From: an uncultured Bacteroidales bacterium
GTDB taxonomy: Bacteria; Bacteroidota; Bacteroidia; Bacteroidales; UBA932
Length of the DNA: 5,301 bases
Assembly (NCBI GenBank): GCA_945874815.1
Contig: CAMCIE010000124.1
Coordinates: forward strand, 1 to 5,301
Direction of reading: 5' to 3'
Translations under genes and position numbers: made by a program
Part shown: positions 1-4,390 of the stretch, one piece after another
Layout of the letters: every line of letters begins with the position of its first letter
How positions within the stretch are numbered: position 1 is the stretch's first letter
The notes under the pieces: generated by a model
What the model was told of the DNA's origin: nothing
Seen by the model: the letters and a program-made list of their open reading frames with translations, nothing else
Database searches by the model: none

Positions 1-5
1 CCGGC

Positions 6-278
6 ATGGCGCGGTACTGCCAGCTCGTGAGGATGTGCATGGCGGAGTACGAGAAATCCCTGCGAAGCAAGTTTGAGCAGTACACCTTCGGGTATGGCGG
101 TGTGGAGAGTTTGGACAGCTTCAGCAGAAGCGCGAACGACATAGCAAGGCTCGTGATGAAGCTCTGCGACAAGGGAAAGGCTGACGGGGTGCTCTCGAAG
201 ATTGAGAGGTACATCGACCGCTTCAAGGAGCAGGGGAGGTTCACGGAGGACGACTACAAGAGATTCATATTGCGATGA
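6..278 (+). CDS. Small helical protein of unknown function, possibly 5'-partial
   Basis: I do not recognise this 90-residue protein. It is rich in charged and helix-forming residues (for example KSLRSKFEQ near residues 18-26 and LSKIERYIDRFKEQ near 63-76), has no signal peptide or membrane segment, and looks like a soluble all-helical protein. The first ATG is five bases from the window edge and the frame is open to that edge. The true start may therefore lie upstream, and this may be the C-terminal end of a longer protein. No ribosome binding site can be judged for the same reason. Its stop overlaps the start of the next gene (ATGA at 275-278), so the two are probably co-translated. The protein ends DDYKRFILR. 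Coding status is supported by GC-rich third positions and the tight coupling; the function is unknown. Confidence 0.7.
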   Translation: MARYCQLVRMCMAEYEKSLRSKFEQYTFGYGGVESLDSFSRSANDIARLVMKLCDKGKADGVLSKIERYIDRFKEQGRFTEDDYKRFILR

Positions 279-823
279 ACCCGAAAGACAGACCCTGGAC
301 ATACAATGACGAGTATATCTTGCGGCACGAGTTCCCAAGGCGCAGGACCGAGGAGGTGGCCAAGATGCTCAGAAGGACGCAGAATGCGGTCATCTGCAAG
401 GCTCACGTCCTCGGGCTCAAGAAGAGGAGCTACGGCATAGTCTGGACCGAAAGCATGCTCGACCTTCTGAAGACCTACTACCCGACGATGACCAACCTTT
501 CGCTGAGCAGTCTAATCGGCGTGAGCATGCGTACTTTGACCAGGAAGGCTTCCGAACTCGGGCTTGAGAAGGCTCCGGACTTCCTTGAGATAAACGCAAG
601 GACCATATCCGAGCGGATTTCCTCCGCCTTGAAGCGGAAGGGCAATTTCGGGACCCAGTTCGTCAAGGGTGTCCGATATAACCCCGAAGGCGAGTTCAAG
701 CCGGGGCACAAGGAAAGCCCGGAGACCAAGGAGAAGCGCAGGGCATCATTGAGGGAGACGTGGAGGAGGAAGAAGATTTTGAAGAGATATGGACTTTCAA
801 GTTTATCGAAGGGACAAGATTAG
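275..823 (+). CDS. DNA-binding protein with two Myb/homeodomain-like HTH repeats and a basic NUMOD3-like tail
   Basis: This 182-residue protein has two similar repeats, at about residues 8-50 and 57-99. Each begins with WT and ends in a recognition-helix pattern: RTQNAVICKAHVLGLKK in the first and RTLTRKASELGLEK in the second. This resembles Myb/SANT-like or GcrA-type helix-turn-helix units that bind DNA. Residues 104-175 are strongly basic, with FKPGH at 141-145 followed by SPETKEKRRASLRETW. That part resembles NUMOD3 segments that accompany homing endonucleases, but no HNH or GIY-YIG catalytic motif is visible. I remember similar proteins in Bacteroidetes phages, usually without a named function. 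The start at 275 overlaps the previous stop by ATGA with no strong Shine-Dalgarno, so translation is probably coupled. It may be a regulator, a nucleoid-binding protein or a relic of a homing endonuclease. DNA binding is likely; the exact role is inference. Confidence 0.85.
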   Translation: MNPKDRPWTYNDEYILRHEFPRRRTEEVAKMLRRTQNAVICKAHVLGLKKRSYGIVWTESMLDLLKTYYPTMTNLSLSSLIGVSMRTLTRKASELGLEKAPDFLEINARTISERISSALKRKGNFGTQFVKGVRYNPEGEFKPGHKESPETKEKRRASLRETWRRKKILKRYGLSSLSKGQD

Positions 824-842
824 TGATTGTACAGGATAAAGG

Positions 843-1778
843 ATGAAAAGGATAGGGCTTATAGACGTGGATAGCCACAACTTCCCGAACATTGCCCTGA
901 TGAAGATTTCCGCATACCACAAGGCGCAGGGTGATGATGTCTCATGGTACGACCACATCTTCGGAGGACATTACGACAGGGTGTATATGAGCAAGGTCTT
1001 CTCCTTCAGCGAGGACTACTGCTTCTACATCAATGCCGATGAGGTGATAAAGGGAGGCTCCGGCTATGCTATTTCGACCAGGTGGGGGCGAGAACATTAC
1101 GACTGTTTGCTTGATACTCCTCTTGATGCGGCAATGGAACATGTCTATCCGGACTACTCTCTCTATCCGGAGATGACGAGAGACACCGCCTACGGCTTTC
1201 TGACAAGAGGATGCCCGAGAGGATGCGACTTCTGCATAGTGGGGAAGAAGGAGGGACGAACCAGCAGGAAGGTGGCAGACCTTTCGGAGTTCTGGCGAGG
1301 CCAGAAGAACATTGTCCTCTGCGACCCCAACATTCTTGCTTGTCCGGACTGGAAAGACCTGCTTATGCAGCTCATGGACTCCGGAGCCTACGTTGACTTC
1401 AACCAGGGGCTTGACATCAGGATGATGACCGAGGAGAAGGCCTTGATGCTTGACCGCATCAGGATCAAGGAGATTCATTTCGCATGGGACCGCTACGAGG
1501 ACAAGGACAAGGTGCTGCCGAAGTTGAAGCTATATGCTGAGGTTTCAAAGCATACGCCTAACACTCATAATGCGATAGTCTATACGCTGGTCAATTTCAG
1601 CACTACGCTTGAGCAGGACTTGGATAGGATATACACTTTGAGAGACCTTGGGTATTGGCCATATGTTATGGTTTACGACAAGGAGCATTGCAACTACCAG
1701 TACAAGAGGCTCGCAAGGTGGGTCAACAACAGATTTATTTTCGCAAAGTGCAAAAGATTTGAAGACTACAAAGGATGA
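843..1778 (+). CDS. Phage-type radical SAM protein
   Basis: This 311-residue protein carries the radical SAM signature C-x3-C-x2-C at Cys124, Cys128 and Cys131, within GFLTRGCPRGCDFC. These cysteines bind the 4Fe-4S cluster that cleaves S-adenosylmethionine. The N-terminus (RIGLIDVDSHNFPN, residues 3-16) resembles the first strand and loop of the B12-binding-like domain that precedes many radical SAM cores. GGSGY (71-75) and PDYSLYP (103-109) follow. Within the barrel, DPNILA (161-166), FNQGLDIR (186-193) and HFAWD (212-216) are hallmarks of a radical SAM group I recall from many phages. The start at 843 follows AGGATAAAGG, a plausible ribosome binding region, after a 19-base gap. The stop overlaps the next start (ATGA). 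The protein appears complete. The substrate is unknown; a role in modifying nucleic acid or a small molecule is only a guess. Confidence 0.93.
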   Translation: MKRIGLIDVDSHNFPNIALMKISAYHKAQGDDVSWYDHIFGGHYDRVYMSKVFSFSEDYCFYINADEVIKGGSGYAISTRWGREHYDCLLDTPLDAAMEHVYPDYSLYPEMTRDTAYGFLTRGCPRGCDFCIVGKKEGRTSRKVADLSEFWRGQKNIVLCDPNILACPDWKDLLMQLMDSGAYVDFNQGLDIRMMTEEKALMLDRIRIKEIHFAWDRYEDKDKVLPKLKLYAEVSKHTPNTHNAIVYTLVNFSTTLEQDLDRIYTLRDLGYWPYVMVYDKEHCNYQYKRLARWVNNRFIFAKCKRFEDYKG

Positions 1779-1930
1779 ACACCTACGACATAGCGATAAG
1801 GCTGACTGACGGCAGCCGGAAGACAATGACCGTCAGGGCCACCACCGCCAACGCTGCGGAGAGGATGGTCAGGGAGAGATACCCGGTAAGTTACCGGGAG
1901 ACGGAATCAATTCAAATCAAAACAAAATAG
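1775..1930 (+). CDS. 51-residue protein coupled to the radical SAM gene
   Basis: This short gene opens within the stop of the radical SAM gene (ATGA at 1775-1778) and ends with TAG at 1928-1930, two bases before the MazG-like gene. It encodes 51 residues starting MNTYDIAIRLTDGSRKTMTV. The pattern is two amphipathic beta strands around a DGS turn, then a helix (ATTANAAERMVRERYP, about residues 22-37), then a polar tail. That strand-strand-helix shape is common in small phage proteins, and I recall similar 'AxxAxxAERxVRERYP' sequences, but I cannot name the family. The gene fills the only otherwise empty space between two well-supported genes, uses GC-rich codons like its neighbour, and is coupled to it, so I regard it as real. 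It could be a partner or accessory of the radical SAM enzyme, but only the position suggests this. Its 3' part contains a perfect inverted repeat at 1882-1898. Confidence 0.7.
   Translation: MNTYDIAIRLTDGSRKTMTVRATTANAAERMVRERYPVSYRETESIQIKTK
1882..1898. repeat. Perfect 8-bp inverted repeat with one central base
   Basis: CCCGGTAA, a single G, then TTACCGGG form a perfect inverted repeat inside the 51-residue gene. As RNA it could fold as a 6-bp GC-rich stem with an AAGTT loop. No T-run follows on either strand, so it is not a typical terminator. Downstream is an A-rich spacer leading to the MazG-like gene. It could be a protein-binding operator or an RNA hairpin limiting read-through between the two genes, or it may be chance. 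Confidence 0.5.
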
Positions 1931-1932
1931 AA

Positions 1933-2298
1933 ATGGAAAAGAAACCAATGAAAATCGAAGACATCAGGGAGCTCTGCAAGGAAGCGCACGAGAATGCGGT
2001 AAGGCACGGCTTCTGGAATGAAGAGCACGACATCAGGCATTATCTGATGCTGGTAATCACCGAGCTCGCAGAGGCGGTGCAGGCATACCGAAAGGGCAAG
2101 TTCGCCGACCGGAACAAGTACGAGAAGCTGGTCATGGAGAGTGGATGCACAGAGGACACGGCATTCCTCCTGAGAGTGAAGGACACCTTCGAGGACGAGA
2201 TGGCCGATGCATGTATACGGCTCATGGACTTGACGGGTCGGTTCGATGTAGAACTTCCAATGCCACAATGCCTCACAACTCGCATGCGAGCATTTTGA
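1933..2298 (+). CDS. MazG-like nucleoside triphosphate pyrophosphohydrolase, C-terminus possibly altered
   Basis: This 121-residue protein matches the all-alpha NTP pyrophosphohydrolase (MazG-like) fold. The family hydrolyses nucleoside or deoxynucleoside triphosphates to monophosphate and pyrophosphate. The metal-binding pattern ExxE is visible at Glu44 and Glu47 (ITELAEAVQA), and the partner ExxD at Glu89 and Asp92 (FEDEMADACIRLMDL). The gap between them, about 41 residues, is longer than in the classic motif but fits phage members with an insert. GFW at 26-28 also fits phage relatives I recall. Many relatives end with a K-M-x-Y-N-x-x-R segment; this one ends instead in LPMPQCLTTRMRAF, so the last 15 or so residues may be out of frame or replaced. 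The start at 1933 follows an A-rich leader, which is usual in Bacteroidetes; ATG at 1948 is an alternative. The likely job is adjusting the nucleotide pool or alarmone level during infection. Confidence 0.85.
   Translation: MEKKPMKIEDIRELCKEAHENAVRHGFWNEEHDIRHYLMLVITELAEAVQAYRKGKFADRNKYEKLVMESGCTEDTAFLLRVKDTFEDEMADACIRLMDLTGRFDVELPMPQCLTTRMRAF
2279..2290. repeat. Perfect 12-bp palindrome
   Basis: CTCGCATGCGAG is a perfect palindrome without a loop, near the 3' end of the MazG-like gene and 15 bases before the GGAGGAATAG box. It could be a binding site for a dimeric protein, a restriction or methylation target, or a chance palindrome. Nothing else supports a function. Confidence 0.35.
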
Positions 2299-2304
2299 AA
2301 GAAA

Positions 2305-2314
2305 GGAGGAATAG
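2305..2314 (+). promoter_or_regulatory. Shine-Dalgarno box GGAGGAATAG before the gene at 2317
   Basis: AAGGAGGAATAG lies directly upstream of ATG 2317 and is an unusually strong Shine-Dalgarno sequence for this window. The same 10 bases occur at 3959-3968 and 4581-4590, each just before a start. In this copy, the frame shifted by +1 from the MazG-like gene reads GAG GAA TAG (Glu-Glu-stop). Confidence 0.8.
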
Positions 2315-2316
2315 TT

Positions 2317-2568
2317 ATGAAAAGAAGTGAATATGAAATAGGCCAGTATCTGTTTGACGGCAAACACGCCTTCATTCACGATGGTTATGTCAATGCCGAC
2401 GGTTATGGTGTTGTAATCGGATATTATGAGAACGAACTTCGCAAGAACTCCGGCTATGGCAACTGGCAAAAGACTGGCAACATACGCCCGGCAAAGGGAG
2501 TAGAAATCAATAGACTGCTTTATGATATTATGAATCACGATAAGCGTATTAAATGTTACAGCGAATGA
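2317..2568 (+). CDS. Small soluble protein of unknown function (83 aa)
   Basis: I do not recognise this 83-residue protein. It starts MKRSEYEIGQYLFDGK, and its middle (about 18-37, with HDGYVNADGYGVVIGYY) has the alternating glycine, aromatic and hydrophobic residues expected of a short beta sheet. A helix near residues 62-73 (VEINRLLYDIMN) follows, then a basic end. There is no signal peptide, membrane segment or cysteine cluster. The start is well supported by the strong GGAGGAATAG box ending two bases before ATG. The gene lies 18 bases after the MazG-like stop, and its own stop overlaps the start of the next gene (ATGA at 2565-2568). It is the first of the lower-GC run of tiny genes. Its tyrosine-rich, GYxNADGYGVVIG-like core suggests a small beta-sheet adaptor or binding protein, but no function can be claimed. 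Confidence 0.8.
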   Translation: MKRSEYEIGQYLFDGKHAFIHDGYVNADGYGVVIGYYENELRKNSGYGNWQKTGNIRPAKGVEINRLLYDIMNHDKRIKCYSE

Positions 2569-2768
2569 AAACAATCGAAGAAAGAGCGAGGGACCTATAT
2601 AACATGCTCCCTCTCATACAGGAATATCACATCGACACAATAGTGAGAGCCCTGCGTGATGCCATGCGACACCAGAAGTCTATTGACACCAGAAAGGCGT
2701 GTGATTGGTTCAAGCAGACTCGGAGTTATTGGCTTGACGGGACCACAACGGTTTCCAGTGGCAGATAA
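2565..2768 (+). CDS. Family A small protein (MKTIEERA type), C-terminus replaced by out-of-frame family B sequence
   Basis: This gene encodes 67 residues from ATG 2565, which overlaps the previous stop (ATGA). An ATG at 2553 would add MLQR, but it lies inside the previous gene and breaks the family start, so I reject it. The N-terminus MKTIEERA and the segment IDTRKACDWFK (40-50) match the gene at 4387 (MKTIEERA, IDIDKACDWLK at 38-48). This is a small family I recall from Bacteroidetes phages, of unknown function. The ends differ sharply. From about base 2738 the DNA is homologous to the family B gene at 4805 but is read here in another frame, giving the last residues (about DGTTTVSSGR). The family A ending (FRKAMEE in the 4387 gene) is missing. 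The gene is therefore probably a chimera made by deletion or recombination. It may still be expressed, and its N-terminal helix is intact. Confidence 0.7.
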   Translation: MKTIEERARDLYNMLPLIQEYHIDTIVRALRDAMRHQKSIDTRKACDWFKQTRSYWLDGTTTVSSGR

Positions 2769-2849
2769 TAGGCGTGGGCGATGATTATGCCTATGCTACC
2801 TTTGAGGGCAATAAAGGCGACCCTTGGGAGTTCGACGACAAGGACGACC
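2747..2849 (+). repeat. 103-bp near-identical direct repeat, copy 1
   Basis: By direct comparison, these 103 bases match 4850-4952 at 100 positions. Mismatches are at 2760 (G/C), 2813 (A/G) and 2837 (C/T). The first two change amino acids (Trp/Ser and Lys/Glu); the third is silent (Asp). Similarity falls off sharply to the right and becomes patchy left of about 2738. The repeat covers the N-terminal core of the two family B proteins and suggests recent duplication or gene conversion. Confidence 0.9.
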
Positions 2850-3145
2850 AGCCGGAGGGCATTCCGCTGACCAAGGAGATGCTTGATGCCAACGGATTCA
2901 GGTATGAGAAAGACTACGGGCCTTTCTATCGTTCGATTCTTGGAAGCTATTCCTCTGAGTACTGCGTCTGTGTGGAATGGAGGGAAATATCAGAGGGCCG
3001 AAAGATATGCTACATCGATTGCGTGAAACGGGAGGATGGCAGAGGAAGCTCGGCAACCATAAGGGGAGAACTTTACGTTCATACCCTCCAGCAAGCACTG
3101 CGGCTCGTCGGACTTTCGGAGATAGCGGACAATTTCAAACTGTAA
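2774..3145 (+). CDS. Family B protein (PLT / LQQALRL type), 5'-truncated
   Basis: From the only usable start codon, GTG 2774, this gene encodes 123 residues. That GTG is an internal valine in the relative at 4805 (IIGVGDDYAYATF), and no Shine-Dalgarno precedes it. The frame is open back to base 2738, giving RDHNGFQWQIIG, which aligns with QDKNGFQSQIIG of the relative. An in-frame TGA at 2735-2737 then blocks it, where the relative has a Trp codon in my gapped alignment. The normal N-terminus therefore seems lost through a stop or a recombination joint. The body is intact: GIPLT at 29-33, MLDANGF at 36-42, and a C-terminal helix TLQQALRLVGL at 104-114 ending IADNFKL. Proteins with 'PIPLT...LQHALRLCG' are common in Bacteroidetes phages and have no known function. 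It may be a pseudogene, or translated by coupling to the gene upstream. Confidence 0.6.
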   Translation: MGDDYAYATFEGNKGDPWEFDDKDDQPEGIPLTKEMLDANGFRYEKDYGPFYRSILGSYSSEYCVCVEWREISEGRKICYIDCVKREDGRGSSATIRGELYVHTLQQALRLVGLSEIADNFKL

Positions 3146-3149
3146 AGCA

Positions 3150-3395
3150 ATGACAGACGAACAAATCAAAGCAATCAAATTCAAGGAAATCCTGCACTTA
3201 ACGATGAAGGATTACTATCTGACCCAATACGTTGCAGTGAATGTGCCGTTTGACCTTCATATGCAAGCAGAGGTCCCAAGGGATAGAGTTGGCTTCGTGA
3301 AAAAGGGCGCGAAAACGAGAAAGAGGTATATGCTCAATGGGAAAGAAATGAAGTATGAAAAGTTAATCGAAAAGCTGAAGGAGATTGAAGTATGA
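3150..3395 (+). CDS. Basic small protein of unknown function (81 aa)
   Basis: This 81-residue protein begins four bases after the previous stop. It reads MTDEQIKAIKFKEILHLTMK at the start, then has a hydrophobic strand-like stretch (YVAVNVPFDL, 27-36). A basic C-terminal half follows (VGFVKKGAKTRKRYMLNGKE, 47-66), ending in a lysine- and glutamate-rich helix (KYEKLIEKLKEIEV, 68-81). The lysine- and arginine-rich stretch could contact nucleic acid, but no named motif is present. I have a faint recollection of similar phage proteins ending in 'LNGKE..YEKLIEKLKEIE', without a function. No strong ribosome binding site precedes ATG 3150, so translation may depend on the gene upstream. The stop overlaps the next start (ATGA at 3392-3395). 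The tight packing and the ordered secondary-structure pattern support it as a real gene. Confidence 0.75.
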   Translation: MTDEQIKAIKFKEILHLTMKDYYLTQYVAVNVPFDLHMQAEVPRDRVGFVKKGAKTRKRYMLNGKEMKYEKLIEKLKEIEV

Positions 3396-3592
3396 AAGCA
3401 GACGAAGTAATCTTCACCCTTGACTCTACATTCAACGACAAGAGGTTCGGAGATATGACCTTTGACGAGGTTCGCAGGCTCGCATACGACCTGATAATGG
3501 TCAAGAGGAGCTGCAATCAGGTTGTCCTGCTCCAGAAGGTTGATGATGCCGAGAGAGTCGTCCTCGAGTTCGGCAGAAAGGATTTTGAATGA
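3392..3592 (+). CDS. Small acidic protein of unknown function (66 aa)
   Basis: I do not recognise this 66-residue protein. It starts MKADEVIFTLDSTFNDKRFG, with one helix at about 22-38 (MTFDEVRRLAYDLIMVK). A strand-like stretch (NQVVLLQKV, 42-50) and a polar, mostly charged end (VVLEFGRKDFE) follow. AAGGAG at 3378-3383 lies 8 bases before ATG 3392, a good Shine-Dalgarno, and the start overlaps the preceding stop (ATGA). The next gene starts seven bases after its TGA. A four-codon reading frame from ATG 3589 overlaps its stop but is too short to count. The size and strand-helix-strand pattern are typical of small phage accessory or anti-defence proteins, but that comparison is generic and gives no function. 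Confidence 0.75.
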   Translation: MKADEVIFTLDSTFNDKRFGDMTFDEVRRLAYDLIMVKRSCNQVVLLQKVDDAERVVLEFGRKDFE

Positions 3593-3599
3593 GTAAGTT

Positions 3600-3956
3600 A
3601 TGAAACAGTTCAATTTAGAAGAATACCTCAAGAACCCCTCAAGGAAGGTGGTGACGAGGGAAGGCAGAGATGTAAACAGAATTTTATGCACTGACATGAA
3701 GGATGATTATCCAATTGTCGCATTAGTAAAATCATACAATGGCAATTTTCAAGTCTTAACATATACAAATGATGGTGCTTATTATTGTAATGAAACATCA
3801 AAGAACGACCTCTTCTTCGCTCCGGAAAAACACGAAGGATGGGTAAATGTTATAGGCCTGAAAAGTAATGAGATGTATTGCGGGTTTATATACGATTCAG
3901 AAGAAGAAGCCAGACAGAATGGAGGCGATAAAGTAATAGCAACCGTCAAAATCTAA
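3600..3956 (+). CDS. Bacteroidetes phage family protein (FNLEEYLKNPSRKVVTR type), 118 aa
   Basis: This 118-residue protein opens MKQFNLEEYLKNPSRKVVTR and contains FFAPEKHEGWVNV (72-84) and IYDSEEEA (97-104). These are hallmarks of a family I recognise from many Bacteroides phages and mobile elements, always labelled hypothetical. The fold looks mostly beta, with a likely substrate- or protein-binding face; no catalytic motif is visible. As I recall, relatives end in something like IATIKIEWEE. Here the gene stops at TAA (3954-3956) after ATVKI, and the next codons in the same frame are TGG GAG GAA TAG, that is Trp-Glu-Glu-stop. A change of one Glu codon to TAA would explain this and would cost only about four residues. 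The ribosome binding site upstream of ATG 3600 is weak. The gene is AT-richer than those near the left of the window. Confidence 0.85.
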   Translation: MKQFNLEEYLKNPSRKVVTREGRDVNRILCTDMKDDYPIVALVKSYNGNFQVLTYTNDGAYYCNETSKNDLFFAPEKHEGWVNVIGLKSNEMYCGFIYDSEEEARQNGGDKVIATVKI

Positions 3957-3958
3957 TG

Positions 3959-3968
3959 GGAGGAATAG
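3959..3968 (+). promoter_or_regulatory. Shine-Dalgarno box GGAGGAATAG before the gene at 3971
   Basis: The box ends two bases before ATG 3971 and is identical to those at 2305-2314 and 4581-4590. It decides the start at 3971: an in-frame ATG at 3956 sits upstream of the box, so the box would be coding if 3956 were used. In the frame of the upstream gene, the box supplies GAG GAA TAG. Confidence 0.8.
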
Positions 3969-3970
3969 TT

Positions 3971-4390
3971 ATGGAAACTAAATTTAATTTCAATTCACAG
4001 TTATGCACAACAAGAGAGCAGTCAGAACGCCTCTTGGCATTAGGGCTCAAGAAGGAGACTGCGGATATGTTTTATGCTGCTTTTCATAATGGCACAGAGG
4101 GCATAGGATATAGAATATGGCCTGGTTATGATGATGATCATTTTGGAATATTTACTGATGATTTTCCCGCTTGGTCGCTTGGAAGGCTGATTGAAATGAT
4201 GCCACTTGACATAGTTCCAGAAGGACGTTTTGATAATATCTTCACGCTGACAAAAGGTTACCCAAGCGGATATAGTATTAAGTATGCTGGATTCTCCTAT
4301 TACCACAAGGAAAACATATACGATACCCTTATCGAAGGAATTGAAGATTTAATCAAGGTAGGACATTTTAACAAGGAGTATTTGGTATGA
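3971..4390 (+). CDS. Bacteroidetes phage family protein (FNFNxQLCTTREQSERLL type), 139 aa
   Basis: This 139-residue protein begins METKFNFNSQLCTTREQSER and contains LGLKKETADM (24-33), PAWSLGRLIEMMP (66-78) and the ending IEDLIKVGHFNKEYLV. I recognise this set of motifs from a widespread family of hypothetical proteins in Bacteroides genomes, phages and integrated elements. Its function is unknown. AWSLGRLIEMMP probably forms an amphipathic helix that is the conserved core. The middle (about 40-66) varies in the family and here carries a run of aspartates (GYDDD, 52-56). I choose ATG 3971 over the in-frame ATG 3956 because 3971 restores the family N-terminus and sits two bases after GGAGGAATAG. 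Length fits the family as I remember it. The stop overlaps the next start (ATGA at 4387-4390). The gene is among the most AT-rich in the window. Confidence 0.88.
   Translation: METKFNFNSQLCTTREQSERLLALGLKKETADMFYAAFHNGTEGIGYRIWPGYDDDHFGIFTDDFPAWSLGRLIEMMPLDIVPEGRFDNIFTLTKGYPSGYSIKYAGFSYYHKENIYDTLIEGIEDLIKVGHFNKEYLV

Noticed and set aside
942..1478. Minus-strand open frame of 178 codons
   Set aside because: It is the antisense shadow of the radical SAM gene, whose motifs are unambiguous; GC-rich codons in the sense gene keep the opposite strand free of stops.
1882..1930. Rho-independent terminator after the 51-residue gene
   Set aside because: The hairpin is strong but is followed by A-rich, not T-rich, sequence on the + strand and by mixed sequence on the other strand.
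2553..2568. ATG 2553 as start of the family A gene
   Set aside because: It lies inside the preceding gene, and the intact relative begins at MKTIEERA, which corresponds to ATG 2565.
1912..2574. Long minus-strand open frame of 220 codons
   Set aside because: It lies entirely opposite the MazG-like gene and the gene at 2317, which have family motifs and a good ribosome binding site. Its translation shows no recognisable domain, and nothing else in the window runs on the minus strand.
2700..2770. Programmed -1 ribosomal frameshift joining the family A and family B frames
   Set aside because: No X-XXY-YYZ slippery heptamer followed by a clear hairpin is visible in the overlap, and the partner copy at 4387-5179 keeps the two as separate genes.
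2735..3956. Reassigned stop codons (TGA as Trp at 2735, TAA read through at 3954)
   Set aside because: TGA, TAG and TAA all end other well-supported genes here, including several ATGA overlaps, so local mutation is the simpler explanation.
3956..3970. ATG 3956 as start of the 139-residue protein
   Set aside because: It would translate the ribosome binding box itself (MGGIV). ATG 3971 has the box at good spacing and restores the family N-terminus.
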